DNA of 64,000 nucleotides from assembly GCA_900767465.1 (NCBI GenBank), contig CAAGAW010000009.1, positions 353,424 to 417,423 of the forward strand, written 5' to 3'. The notes under the pieces are model-generated. The model searched no databases. It had not been told where the DNA came from and was given only the letters and a program-made list of their open reading frames with translations. The stretch is from Clostridia bacterium. Lineage in GTDB: Bacteria; Bacillota; Clostridia; Christensenellales; Pumilibacteraceae. Shown piece by piece: positions 35,392-44,072 of the stretch (positions within the stretch are counted from its first letter, which is position 1; the number at the start of each line of letters is the position of its first letter). Both the position numbers and the translations under genes were made by a program.

Positions 35392-36105
35392 TTACGCCTT
35401 TTTAAGATAGTCTATTTCGTTCGGTTTGAGTTCGCGGAAGTTTCCGCGGTACAATCCTCCGAGTTTGATCTCTCCTATTGCCACGCGCTTTAAGAAAATG
35501 ACGTCGCGGTTGATACTTTCGAACATTCTGCGGACCTGACGATTACGTCCTTCGGAAATAACGACCTCGATACGCGAAATTTTTCCGTCGTAACCGAGGA
35601 GTTTGACCTTACTTTTTTTAGTTTTTACGCCGTCGAGTACTACGCCTTCGCGAAGTTTGTTCAGTTCTTCTTCGCTTATCTCGCCTTCGATTTTAGCGAC
35701 GTAAGTTTTCGTTATCTCGTTACGCGGGTGCATAAGACGATTACTCAGATCACCGTCCGTAGTCATCAGAAGCATACCTTCGGTATCGTAATCGAGTCTG
35801 CCGACGGGGAATAGACGTTTGCCCTCGTATTTGCCGGCAAAAAAGTCCATTACGGTTTTTCTGCCGTGCTCGTCGGACGTGGTACATACGTATCCTTTCG
35901 GCTTGTTGAGCAGAATATACAAGTGTTTGCCGATCGGCTTTACCGGCTTGTCGTCGACGCTCACGAGATCGATCTCTTCGTTCACCTCGGTTGCGAGATT
36001 CGTAACCTTTTTGCCGTTTATCTTTACACGACCGCCGGTCACGAGCGTTTCGCAATTACGCCTGCTTGCAAGTCCGCATTCCGCCAGAAATTTGTTGATT
36101 CTCAT
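35392..36105 (-). CDS. rluB: 23S rRNA/ribosomal large subunit pseudouridine synthase (RluB-type, RsuA family)
   Basis: 237 residues: N-terminal S4 domain (about 1-60, INKFLAECGLASRR) and an RsuA-type synthase domain with the catalytic aspartate in GRLDYDTEGMLL near 105. The start is ATG 36105, 12 codons inside the longest frame, so that the S4 domain begins at once; the upstream ATG would lie within the end of dacF. Modifies 23S rRNA near helix 89 in characterised members; RluE/RluF or RsuA-like specificity is not excluded. Follows scpA/scpB as in Bacillus. Confidence 0.92.
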   Translation of the reverse strand: MRINKFLAECGLASRRNCETLVTGGRVKINGKKVTNLATEVNEEIDLVSVDDKPVKPIGKHLYILLNKPKGYVCTTSDEHGRKTVMDFFAGKYEGKRLFPVGRLDYDTEGMLLMTTDGDLSNRLMHPRNEITKTYVAKIEGEISEEELNKLREGVVLDGVKTKKSKVKLLGYDGKISRIEVVISEGRNRQVRRMFESINRDVIFLKRVAIGEIKLGGLYRGNFRELKPNEIDYLKKA

Positions 36106-36128
36106 TAGTTCGTCTGCCTTGTTTCGAT

Positions 36129-37271
36129 TCAGCCGTTCCATTCCCTCGCGATCTCGAGAAGTATGTCTCGAACGGGTAAAGGTTCAACCTCTTCTATGGT
36201 AAACAATTTCGACTCAAAAAGCAACCGTTTTTCAAGGGTTACGCAAATTTTTCCGTTTTCGGTACCCCTTCTAACCCCGCCGCGCATGGGTTTTACGCCT
36301 TTTTCCTCAAATATAAGTCTTTCCGTTTCTTCTTTCGTCAACGGATAAGTCGACGTCGCCGTCGGGCGAAGCGTAACCGTTTTCTTCGCTCCGTCTCTGA
36401 CTTCGGCCTTGACGTCGGGCGCGAGCGCGGTTATATCGACAAGCGAGTATTCTTCGAACGCTTTTTCCATAAGGTTGCGACACTCCTCGAACATGGGACC
36501 GCAATCGAGAACGACGGATATAATCGTCATACCGTCGCGCGTGGCGGACGCAACGAGACACCTTCCCGCTTTTTTCGTGTAACCCGTTTTTATTCCGTCT
36601 CCGCCGTCGAACGTAGTCAGGATCTTATTCTTATTTAAAATAACGCGGTCGCAATCGTGCCCCGCCCACGGCATAGTATGCCTTTTTGAAGATACTATTT
36701 CGCGAAACGTCGCGTTTTTCATAGCATAGGCGGAAATTTTTGCAAGGTCGCGCGCAGTCGTATAATGATTATCGTCGTGCAGCCCGTGCGGAGTAACGAA
36801 ATTCGTGTCGTTTGCTCCGCATTTTCGCGCCGTTTCGTTCATAAGCGCGGCGAACTTTTCGACGCTTCCGGCGGTCGTTACCGCCAAAGCGACGGCGCAG
36901 TCATTGCCGGACTGTAACATAAGTCCGTATAAGAGATCGCGGATCGATGCCGTTTCGCCCTTACTAAGGTATATTGACGAGCCTTCCACCCCGACCGCGC
37001 AATCGGGAATCACTACCGTTTTTTCGAGGTCGGGTACGTTATCTATAACCGTTATAGCCGTTGCGATTTTTGTCGTACTCGCCATGGGTCGGCGCGAATC
37101 GGCGTTTTTTTCGTATAAAACTCTGCCCGAACCCGCTTCTGTCGTAATCATGCTTGCGGCGCACGAAACGGTTTCGGCAAGCGACGTCGTCCGCCTGACA
37201 AATAAAGCGAAAAACGCCGTAATCGTTACCAAAGCCGCGATAACGGCGTATTTTACGTAGCGTTTAATCAT
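36129..37271 (-). CDS. dacF: D-alanyl-D-alanine carboxypeptidase (DacF/PBP5-like)
   Basis: 380-residue secreted or membrane-anchored penicillin-binding protein that trims peptidoglycan pentapeptides. Signal/anchor helix at about 8-25. All three active-site motifs are present: S65-x-x-K68 (STTK), S121-G-N123, and K228-T-G. A C-terminal beta domain and a short amphipathic end follow. Lies among ytfJ and scpAB, genes that neighbour dacF in Bacillota. It starts eight bases before the ytfJ stop. Confidence 0.94.
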   Translation of the reverse strand: MIKRYVKYAVIAALVTITAFFALFVRRTTSLAETVSCAASMITTEAGSGRVLYEKNADSRRPMASTTKIATAITVIDNVPDLEKTVVIPDCAVGVEGSSIYLSKGETASIRDLLYGLMLQSGNDCAVALAVTTAGSVEKFAALMNETARKCGANDTNFVTPHGLHDDNHYTTARDLAKISAYAMKNATFREIVSSKRHTMPWAGHDCDRVILNKNKILTTFDGGDGIKTGYTKKAGRCLVASATRDGMTIISVVLDCGPMFEECRNLMEKAFEEYSLVDITALAPDVKAEVRDGAKKTVTLRPTATSTYPLTKEETERLIFEEKGVKPMRGGVRRGTENGKICVTLEKRLLFESKLFTIEEVEPLPVRDILLEIAREWNG

Positions 37272-37650
37272 TCTTTTTACCGCAGTTGAACGCGGCTACG
37301 ACGTCGGGAATAAGACTTAAAAGTTTATCGTAAAGTCCTCTGTCCTCAACGCCGACGAGTTTTACGGATTTGCCGTCGTTTACCAAAAAACCGACGGGAG
37401 CGACGGACACGCCCGCGCCGCTTCCGCCCGCAAACGGGTATTCGCGCTCCGAAAATCCCGCGCCCGCCGCATACTCGCCGCCGCCCGTCAGAAATCCCAT
37501 AGTAACGCGACTTACGGGAATAATCGTTACTCCGTCGGCAGTCGTTACGGCGTTACCTATAACGGTATCCGCGGTAACGAGTCCGCGCATTTTCGTAAAC
37601 GCGTTGTCCATAATCCGCTCGATCGGATGTTCTTCGTGATCTATTATCAT
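37264..37650 (-). CDS. ytfJ: GerW family sporulation protein YtfJ
   Basis: 128 residues from ATG 37650 (GGGGGAAG box upstream; the 81-residue upstream extension overlaps the previous gene and is rejected). Begins with HPIERIMDNAFTKMRGLVTADTVIG split across residues 8-33, a GerW hallmark, then a Gly-rich beta domain (GGGEYAAG, GGSGAGVSVAPVGFL). In Bacillus, YtfJ/GerW is a forespore protein needed for germination with lysozyme-type response; elsewhere the role is unknown. Confidence 0.9.
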   Translation of the reverse strand: MIIDHEEHPIERIMDNAFTKMRGLVTADTVIGNAVTTADGVTIIPVSRVTMGFLTGGGEYAAGAGFSEREYPFAGGSGAGVSVAPVGFLVNDGKSVKLVGVEDRGLYDKLLSLIPDVVAAFNCGKKND

Positions 37651-37652
37651 AT

Positions 37653-38240
37653 CTACGCTTCCCCCTTTATTACCCGCGTTCTTCGTTCGGCTTTTAATTT
37701 TGCCGCAGCGAACGCAATCAGTTCGTATATAATATCCGCAACCGAAACCGCTATTATTCCGTACGCGCATATAAATAGCGTGTCGGCTCCGAACGTCGCT
37801 CCGCAATCGAGGGACGCTTCGGTTTTCTGCGCTCGCACCAACGCATTGAGAGCCGAACCTATGCCGCCGCGCACAAGCGAAGTGATAACGCATGTCGAAA
37901 GCGCGTCGTCCGCCTTACCCGTGCGTGTTTTCACCGACACGTACGGCACGGATATTATCGGAAAATATTTCGCGTCGACGGCGTGACGAACCGATTTTTT
38001 GTCGTCCTTATCGTTGCTTAAATGAATTTCTGCGTTAATGATTTTACCTTTTATGCGTATCGCTCCGCATCCGCATTCGCGACAGAACCTAACTTTCAAC
38101 GAAACGATTTTAACGCCGCCGAACGACGCGGTAACGCTTCCGTCGTTTTGTAAAAGGTCGGCGGAAAACGCTATTTCGGGTCGGATCGGAAGCGAAACAA
38201 CGTACAGAATCAATATAAATACACAAACTCCCGTAAGCAC
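37653..38240 (-). CDS. ytfI: DUF2953 domain protein (YtfI-like)
   Basis: 195 residues; N-terminal membrane helix (about 1-18), an extracellular or lumenal beta-rich part with an RFCRECGCG cysteine cluster near 51-59, and a second membrane region near 155-180. DUF2953 proteins sit directly before ytfJ in many spore formers, as here (two-base gap). Start is GTG 38240 with no clear ribosome box; it lies at the foot of an inverted repeat. Function unknown. Confidence 0.75.
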   Translation of the reverse strand: MLTGVCVFILILYVVSLPIRPEIAFSADLLQNDGSVTASFGGVKIVSLKVRFCRECGCGAIRIKGKIINAEIHLSNDKDDKKSVRHAVDAKYFPIISVPYVSVKTRTGKADDALSTCVITSLVRGGIGSALNALVRAQKTEASLDCGATFGADTLFICAYGIIAVSVADIIYELIAFAAAKLKAERRTRVIKGEA

Positions 38241-38259
38241 GTTTTTAGTATCTTACGGG
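38230..38259 (-). promoter_or_regulatory. Inverted repeat at the ytfI start codon
   Basis: Perfect 8-bp arms CCCGTAAG (38230-38237) and CTTACGGG (38252-38259) with a 14-base loop. On the transcript the GTG start is in the loop next to the 3' arm. No T run follows, so it is more likely a translation-control stem than a terminator. Confidence 0.6.
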
Positions 38260-38289
38260 AGCGTATAATTATTCTGTTCAAATGCGGAA

Positions 38290-38961
38290 TCAGTCGATTT
38301 TTTCGATCTTTTCGCCGGTAAGGAAGTCCGGGACCTCCTCCTCTTCCGGAATATCCGGATCGGTCGTTTCCTCGTCGGGAATCTCGTATTCGTTGTAAAT
38401 GCTGCGTTTTTCCTCGTCTTTTTCGCTGCCGAGAACCCTGATGGATTCGAGAAGGGTCTCGTAGTCGGGAAGTTGCGAGATGTCTTCGAGCTGAAAACGT
38501 TTCAAAAACTCGTCGGTTGTGCCGAAAAGAAGCGGTTTTCCGGGGGATTCTTTTCGTCCTACAACTTCGATAAGATTATTTTTCAGCAAAAGTTGCACGC
38601 AGTATTCGCTGCTCACTCCGCGGATCTGCTCTATGTCGAGCCGCGTTACGGGCTGGCGGTACGCGATAATCGCGATCGTTTCGAGAGCGGCGTTGGAAAG
38701 GTCGCGTTCGCGGATCGGATTAAGCACGGCAGCCACCACGTCCGAATATTCGGGGTTGGACGAAAACTGGATTTTTCCGTTGTAACTTATAAGATGAATC
38801 CCGCTCTTTCCGCCGTATTTCTCTTTAAGACGGGCAACCGCGGCGTTTATATCGGATTTTTTAATTTCGAGAAGACTTGCGAGTTCGTCCACTTTAAGCC
38901 CGTTTCCGGATACGAAAAGTATGGATTCGAGGAATTCGTCGAGCATTGAAACGTCAATCAT
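38290..38961 (-). CDS. scpB: Segregation and condensation protein B
   Basis: 223 residues, two winged-helix domains (about 8-80 and 85-165; LETIAIIAYRQPVTRLDIEQIRG region is the family signature) and an acidic Glu/Asp tail. Forms the condensin complex with ScpA and SMC. Overlaps the end of scpA by eight bases. Confidence 0.96.
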   Translation of the reverse strand: MIDVSMLDEFLESILFVSGNGLKVDELASLLEIKKSDINAAVARLKEKYGGKSGIHLISYNGKIQFSSNPEYSDVVAAVLNPIRERDLSNAALETIAIIAYRQPVTRLDIEQIRGVSSEYCVQLLLKNNLIEVVGRKESPGKPLLFGTTDEFLKRFQLEDISQLPDYETLLESIRVLGSEKDEEKRSIYNEYEIPDEETTDPDIPEEEEVPDFLTGEKIEKID

Positions 38962-39826
38962 AGTTGTTAACCTCGTGGATTCTGTGAAGTAAGATTTCGC
39001 CGAAAACTTCGTGCTGCTCGGCGCGGAAATATTGTCCTTTCATAAGTTCGAGCATCGCCTGAAAAGTCGTGATGATCTCGATTTTCGAGTAGTCGTCTTC
39101 AAAAAGATCGGTGAACTTTATCGTGTCGGCGTCCTCGTAAAACGCGCGGATCTGCGCCATTTTGTCGGCGACGGTAAAGCGATCTTTTACGAGAGCGCGC
39201 TCCTGATTGCTCTTTGCCTTGAATTCGAGTTTGACGAACATTTTTTTTAGCGCGTCCAGAAGTCCGTCCATCGTCATATCGCCAAGGATAAAACGCGGTT
39301 TACCGACCGACGGATCGGGTTCGCGGTAATGCTGTCCGGTCGTTTCCAGCGGCTTGATTTTCGCGCTCGCCTCTTTAAGCAGTCTGTACTCTTCCATTCT
39401 GCGGATAAGCGCGGCTTTGGGGTCGTCCTCCGGATCTTCGTCAACAGGCGGGCGAGGCAGAATTTCGCGCGATTTGATTTCGATCAGGCACGCGGCAACT
39501 TCGATAAATTCGGAAGCGCGTTCGAGGTCGAGGTTGTCCACCTGCGACATCGTGGCAAGGTACTGCTCGGTTATCTCGGACAAAAAGATGTCGTTTATGT
39601 TGATTTTCGAGCGGCGAACGAGAAACCACAAAAGATCGAGCGGTCCGTCGAAATTTTCGAGGTGAACCTCGTAACTGTCCGGATCGTAAAGTTCTTTGCC
39701 TTCGAGCGAATCTATGTACTTCTGAATTTCCGCGTCGCGGACGGATTCCTTTTTCTGCGGCGAGGTTTCCCGTTCCGCCGCGGAGGTTTCGTCCGTTGCG
39801 TTATTTACGATTATTTCTTCTTCCAT
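38954..39826 (-). CDS. scpA: Segregation and condensation protein A
   Basis: 290-residue kleisin that bridges the SMC heads. After about 50 variable residues comes the conserved FDGPLDLLWFLVRR stretch and IxDIxLxEITEQYL; a C-terminal winged helix (about 215-285) includes VTTFQAMLELMK-like sequence. The variable N terminus may include a few non-native codons, but the ATG at 39826 has an AAGGTG box. Four bases after the site-2 protease. Confidence 0.95.
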   Translation of the reverse strand: MEEEIIVNNATDETSAAERETSPQKKESVRDAEIQKYIDSLEGKELYDPDSYEVHLENFDGPLDLLWFLVRRSKININDIFLSEITEQYLATMSQVDNLDLERASEFIEVAACLIEIKSREILPRPPVDEDPEDDPKAALIRRMEEYRLLKEASAKIKPLETTGQHYREPDPSVGKPRFILGDMTMDGLLDALKKMFVKLEFKAKSNQERALVKDRFTVADKMAQIRAFYEDADTIKFTDLFEDDYSKIEIITTFQAMLELMKGQYFRAEQHEVFGEILLHRIHEVNNYD

Positions 39827-39829
39827 ATA

Positions 39830-40501
39830 TCACCTTACGATCAATTGCCAGAACGCCGTAAATCCCTGTCTTATCCACCCGCCGACGTAACCGAGATACG
39901 TTCCGAGCGGATCGAGATAAAACGGCATACCGGTGCTTGACACTATAACGGAAATTCCGACGAGGACCATAAGCACGTAATTGCCGTAATTTCTCATAAA
40001 TTTAACGTATTTGCTCGTGGGCGCGGCAAGCGTGTCCACCACCTCGAATCCGTCGAGCGGATAAATCGGCAGAACGTTGAAAAGCGCGAGGTTTACGTTA
40101 AGAATTATAAATATAAGCAAGAATTTGAACAAGTAATATCCTGCGGTCGAATTTGTGATCCTTAACGAGAGCAGCATAAGCGGCGTAAACAGAAACGCAA
40201 GCAACAGGTTTACGATTATTCCCGACAGTGCGACCGCCACCATACCGCGCTTGCGATGACGAAAGTTGTTGGGGTTTACGGGAACGGGGCGCGCATATCC
40301 TATACGGGCAAACACGAGCATCAAAAATCCGATAAGGTCGAAATGCGCTATCGGATTAAGCGTAAGTCTGCCCGCGTCGCGCGCCGTCGAGTCTCCGCAT
40401 CTGAGCGCGACAAACGCGTGCGCGACCTCGTGAAGCACGATACATATTAAGATAGCAATTACCGTAAGAAGAAAATCCTGCGGCGATCCGTATCCGAACA
40501 T
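39830..40501 (-). CDS. Site-2 protease family membrane metalloprotease
   Basis: 223 residues, about five or six membrane segments. Zinc motif HEVAH at residues 24-28 inside the first helix and the partner motif NVLPIYPLDG near 155 with the third ligand aspartate. No PDZ domain, so it belongs to the small YwhC/YdjA-like group rather than RseP. The start is ATG 40501 with AAGG upstream; the longer frame begins in the promoter region. Own promoter at 40553-40581; first gene of the scpAB operon. Confidence 0.92.
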   Translation of the reverse strand: MFGYGSPQDFLLTVIAILICIVLHEVAHAFVALRCGDSTARDAGRLTLNPIAHFDLIGFLMLVFARIGYARPVPVNPNNFRHRKRGMVAVALSGIIVNLLLAFLFTPLMLLSLRITNSTAGYYLFKFLLIFIILNVNLALFNVLPIYPLDGFEVVDTLAAPTSKYVKFMRNYGNYVLMVLVGISVIVSSTGMPFYLDPLGTYLGYVGGWIRQGFTAFWQLIVR

Positions 40502-40552
40502 AACCACTCTGCCTTTTTGAATCTTTGCGTGCTTATCGCAACGCCGTTTTAC

Positions 40553-40581
40553 ATTATACCACAACGATAAAAAACAGTCAA
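40553..40581 (-). promoter_or_regulatory. Sigma-A promoter of the site-2 protease/scpAB operon
   Basis: Minus strand: -35 TTGACT (40576-40581), 17-base spacer, -10 TATAAT (40553-40558). Confidence 0.87.
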
Positions 40582-40630
40582 ACGAAAATAAGCGGCAAAT
40601 TATTTTTCGGTTTTCGTGCGTTTTTTCGAT

Positions 40631-40660
40631 AAAAAGTCCCGACTCTGAACGAATCGGGAC
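40631..40660 (-). terminator. Terminator after efp
   Basis: Minus strand: perfect 7-bp stem GTCCCGA/TCGGGAC, 11-base loop, TTTTT; 27 bases past the efp stop. Confidence 0.87.
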
Positions 40661-40686
40661 CCGAAAATTCTGAATTTATCCGCCGA

Positions 40687-41244
40687 TTATTTTACGCGCT
40701 CCATATATGTTCCGGTGCGGGTATCGACGCGGATCTTGTCGCCCGTATTGACGAAAAGCGGAACCTGAATATTGTATCCCGTTTCGAGCGTGGCAGGTTT
40801 ATTGCCCGCTTTCGAGGTGTCACCCTGAATACCGGGTTCGGTGGAAGCGACTTCGAGTTCGACGAAGTTGGGTGCGACGACGCTGAACGCTTCTCCCTTG
40901 TAAAGCTGGATCGTTACCATCATTTCTTCTTTTACGAACTGCATAGCGTCCGCGACGATGTCGTAGTTAAGCGGCAACATATCGAACGTTTCCATATCCA
41001 TAAAGTAGTAAATTCCGTCGGCGTTGTACGAGTATTGCATTTCTTTACGCTCGATACGTGCGTCGGGGTACTTGTCGGTGGGGTTGAACGTCTGTTCGAG
41101 AACCTGACCGGTTACCACGTTTTTAAGTTTGGTGCGGACGAAAGCCGCGCCTTTTCCGGGTTTAACGTGCTGAAAATCGACGACCATATAAACTTTTCCG
41201 TCGATCTCGATCGTTACGCCTTTTCTGAAATCACCTGCTACCAT
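40687..41244 (-). CDS. efp: Translation elongation factor P
   Basis: 185 residues; relieves ribosome stalling at polyproline. KOW-like N-terminal domain with the tip loop KPGKGAAF at about 32-39 (the lysine there is the usual modification site), then two OB domains, ending in the DKIRVDTRTGTY signature. ATG 41244 with AGGAGG upstream. The pepP-efp pair is standard in Bacillota. Confidence 0.97.
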   Translation of the reverse strand: MVAGDFRKGVTIEIDGKVYMVVDFQHVKPGKGAAFVRTKLKNVVTGQVLEQTFNPTDKYPDARIERKEMQYSYNADGIYYFMDMETFDMLPLNYDIVADAMQFVKEEMMVTIQLYKGEAFSVVAPNFVELEVASTEPGIQGDTSKAGNKPATLETGYNIQVPLFVNTGDKIRVDTRTGTYMERVK

Positions 41245-41265
41245 AAAATCCTCCTGAGATTTGTC

Positions 41266-42300
41266 TTACAAATTGATGTTTTTGCTTACGTTTAAGGTAA
41301 GATTTACCACGCCTTCCGGTTTAACCGCCACGAGATCTTCTATTCTGACCCCGCCGAGTCCGTCAACGTAAACTCCGGGTTCGACGGAAAATACCGTATT
41401 GGTCTGAATTAAGTCTTCGCTCGACGGCGAAAGGAACGGGCGTTCGTGTATATCGAGTCCTACGCCGTGTCCGAGCGAATGAAGGAACTCGTTGCCGTAT
41501 CCGTTCGCGCTTATGTACTCGGCTGCAAGTACGTGCGCCGTTTTAGCGGGAAGTCCGACCCTGAGATTGTCGATTGCGTACGCTTGCGCTTCGAGGACTA
41601 TCCGATGAATCTCGGCAAGTTTTTCGTTGGGGGTACCGAGACAGAACGTGCGCGTCATATCGCCGCAATAACCGTTGACTTTCGCGCCTATGTCGATTGT
41701 GATAAGGTCGTTTTTTTCGAGTTTTTTCACCGTCGGGTGGTGGTGAGGGTTTGCCGTATTTACGCCGAAAGCGACGATACTTTCAAAAGCAAGTTCCTGC
41801 GCGCCGTGACGAAGCAACTGATACGCGATTTCGTCCGAAATTTCCTTTTCGGTTACTCCCGGTTTTATCAGCGAGAGCGTTTTAAGAAAAGCGCGCTGTG
41901 TTACCGCCTGCGCCGTCGCGATCGCCGCAACCTCCTCGTCCGACTTTATCATACGGCTGTCGGCTATCTCTTTGGACGCGGGGACGAGATCGAACCCTTC
42001 GAGGCGTGAAGAAATTTTCGCAAAGTCCGCGACGGTAACGTATTCGTCTTCGTAACCCACCGTTTTCGCGTTAGATTCGGTAAGCACCGATTTTATCGCG
42101 GGATAAAACTCGGACGCCGTTATTGCGAGAACCGAGCACCCGACGGCAACGTCGCGCGCTTCGGACGCGTAACGAAGATCGGTAATCAGCGTTCTTGCGG
42201 TTTTTGTTACGACGACGCAACCGAACGACGAGCGGAACCCCGAAAAATAAAAACGGTTTTGCGGGCTGAAAACGATATAAGAGTCTGCGTTTTGAAACAT
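41266..42300 (-). CDS. pepP: Xaa-Pro aminopeptidase (M24 family)
   Basis: 344 residues, short (Bacillota PepQ/YqhT-like) form with an N-terminal creatinase-like domain (about 1-120) and pita-bread catalytic domain. Dinuclear metal ligands visible: D in TIDIGAK, D in GDMTRTF, H in SLGHGVGLDIHE, E in VEPGVY and E in RIEDLV. Removes N-terminal residues before proline. 21 bases before efp; own promoter at 42321-42349. Confidence 0.95.
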   Translation of the reverse strand: MFQNADSYIVFSPQNRFYFSGFRSSFGCVVVTKTARTLITDLRYASEARDVAVGCSVLAITASEFYPAIKSVLTESNAKTVGYEDEYVTVADFAKISSRLEGFDLVPASKEIADSRMIKSDEEVAAIATAQAVTQRAFLKTLSLIKPGVTEKEISDEIAYQLLRHGAQELAFESIVAFGVNTANPHHHPTVKKLEKNDLITIDIGAKVNGYCGDMTRTFCLGTPNEKLAEIHRIVLEAQAYAIDNLRVGLPAKTAHVLAAEYISANGYGNEFLHSLGHGVGLDIHERPFLSPSSEDLIQTNTVFSVEPGVYVDGLGGVRIEDLVAVKPEGVVNLTLNVSKNINL

Positions 42301-42320
42301 ATCCTGAACTCCTGTTGTTC

Positions 42321-42349
42321 ATTATAACATATTTCGCGAAAAAAGTTAA
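42321..42349 (-). promoter_or_regulatory. Sigma-A-like promoter of pepP-efp
   Basis: Minus strand: -35 TTAACT (42344-42349), 17-base spacer, -10 TATAAT (42321-42326). The -35 overlaps the end of the TIM-barrel gene. Confidence 0.75.
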
Positions 42350-43194
42350 ACGTTTTTATGGTGTTTTTTCATATTTAATGCGTCTTCCGCCATTGTTCCG
42401 TCCGATTCGCACACGATAAACGGCGTCATACGATACTCGTCGATGATTTTTGCGAGCGGAGCATACTCCGGACCGTAAATCGTATCTGCAAAAGTAAGGT
42501 GACGGATTTCGCCCGATTCGCCGTACTGAATCTTTGAAAAGTGGATATGTATGTTTTTTGCTTTTTCCTCGCCGAGCTCGGCAAACGTATAGTCGATTAT
42601 CCTGCGATAATCGTCTTCCGTTTTCAGTCCGCCGTGCATATAACAATTGATATGTCCGAAGTCGTAACACGGATAAAGGTGCGGATCGAGTTTGCAGAAC
42701 GAAACGATTTCCTCTACCGTTCCGATCTGACGGATCTTGCCCATCGTTTCGGGACAAAGAATATAATCGGAAAACGGCAACGTTTCGCCGAGCACGGTCA
42801 TCATCTTCGCTATGTTGTCGCGGGCAAGCGCGACCGCCTCTTCTCTTTCCGCTTTTCCTTGCGACGCGGGATGAAAAACCACGCGTTTGCCGCCGAGTTT
42901 TTTTACCGCCGCAAGCGACTGATACACGTACGAAATCGACTTGTCGATCATTTCGGGATCGGGGTTTGAGAAGTTGGTATAATACGGCGCGTGAACGGAC
43001 ACTTCTATGCCGTATTTATACATTTCGGAACGTATCTTTGCGGCTGTCTCGTCGCTCATTTTAACGCCTCTTCCGAACGAATACTCGTAAGCGTTAAGGC
43101 CCATAGCGGCAAGCCATTTTGCCGCCTCGAAGGTGTGCTTGTGTCCGCTTTCGTAAAACGAAAGAGAATTGCCCGAAGGTCCGATTCTCAGCAT
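42346..43194 (-). CDS. Endonuclease IV-like TIM-barrel protein
   Basis: 282 residues of the xylose-isomerase/AP-endonuclease barrel superfamily. Metal-ligand candidates in barrel order: H in VHAPYY (about 68), H in VFHPAS (about 106), E in CPETMGK (about 150), D and H in YDFGHIN (about 178-181), H in IHIHFSK (about 216), E in VCESDG (about 262). This pattern fits deoxyribonuclease IV (Nfo) relatives found in archaea and clostridia, but sugar isomerase or epimerase activity is possible. AAGGAG box 9 bases before ATG; it overlaps the ribF stop by seven bases. Confidence 0.8.
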   Translation of the reverse strand: MLRIGPSGNSLSFYESGHKHTFEAAKWLAAMGLNAYEYSFGRGVKMSDETAAKIRSEMYKYGIEVSVHAPYYTNFSNPDPEMIDKSISYVYQSLAAVKKLGGKRVVFHPASQGKAEREEAVALARDNIAKMMTVLGETLPFSDYILCPETMGKIRQIGTVEEIVSFCKLDPHLYPCYDFGHINCYMHGGLKTEDDYRRIIDYTFAELGEEKAKNIHIHFSKIQYGESGEIRHLTFADTIYGPEYAPLAKIIDEYRMTPFIVCESDGTMAEDALNMKKHHKNV

Positions 43195-44072
43195 TGCTCT
43201 TCTCCTTTTCTCACGTCCGCGCGGATTCTTTCCGCGAGCTTATCGGGCGAAGAAAACCTTTCGATTGCGCGGAGTCTGCGAGTAAAAAACACCGTTACGG
43301 TTTTTCCGTACAGATTCCCGCTGTAACCGTCGACGAACGTTTCGATCGAAACCGAATCGTCGCCGAACGTAGGTTTCTTACCCACGTTGGTCGCGCCGGA
43401 ATAAATTTTGTCGCCGATTTTGATCTTTGTTGCGTAAACGCCTTCGGCAGGGTATATCTTGTCCGCGTAAAGTCTTACGTTTGCCGTCGGAAAACCTATT
43501 TTTCTGCCTTCCCCGCGACCGGATACCACTTCGGACGTTATGCGGTACGGCATAACGAGAAGTTTGTTCGCTTTTTCGATTTCGCCGTCTTTGATAAACT
43601 CGCGTATTCGCGTGGACGACACTTTTTCACCGTCGATTTTAACCGTCGGAACGGCTTTAAGGGTTGCGTTCTTTTCGCCGCAATACTTTTCGAGAAACCT
43701 GACGTTACCTGCTCCGTCCGCGCCGAAACGATAATCTTCGCCGCAAAAAACGGCTTTGACGTGTTCGCGCGAAAACAGTTCGTCAAGAAAAACGACGGGG
43801 GACGTACGTTGCGTTTTTTCGTCGAAATCGTACGCGATTACGCGATCCGCTCCGCACTCGGAGTATATCGCTTTACGCTCGGAAAAAGTGTAAATGCTCT
43901 TCCCGTCGCCCGCAAAAATCTTCGGCGACGAAGTAAACGTAAACAATACGGTTTCGAGCGAATTTGCCTTTGCGTACTTAACCGCGGCTTCCGATATGGC
44001 GCGATGCCCCGCGTGCATACAGTCGAAAAAACCGAGCATCAGACATATTCCGTTGTTTCCGTTATCGGTCAT
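43188..44072 (-). CDS. ribF: Bifunctional riboflavin kinase/FAD synthetase
   Basis: 294 residues. N-terminal adenylyltransferase domain with GFFDCMHAGH at about 14-23 (usual motif GxFDGxHxGH) and STRIREFI near 152; C-terminal flavokinase domain with GRKIGFPTANV near 190 and the FVDGYSGNLYG stretch near 240. Makes FMN and FAD. In Bacillus ribC (ribF) sits between truB and rpsO; here truB is adjacent (same boundary) but rpsO is 30 kb away. Confidence 0.96.
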   Translation of the reverse strand: MTDNGNNGICLMLGFFDCMHAGHRAISEAAVKYAKANSLETVLFTFTSSPKIFAGDGKSIYTFSERKAIYSECGADRVIAYDFDEKTQRTSPVVFLDELFSREHVKAVFCGEDYRFGADGAGNVRFLEKYCGEKNATLKAVPTVKIDGEKVSSTRIREFIKDGEIEKANKLLVMPYRITSEVVSGRGEGRKIGFPTANVRLYADKIYPAEGVYATKIKIGDKIYSGATNVGKKPTFGDDSVSIETFVDGYSGNLYGKTVTVFFTRRLRAIERFSSPDKLAERIRADVRKGEEQC

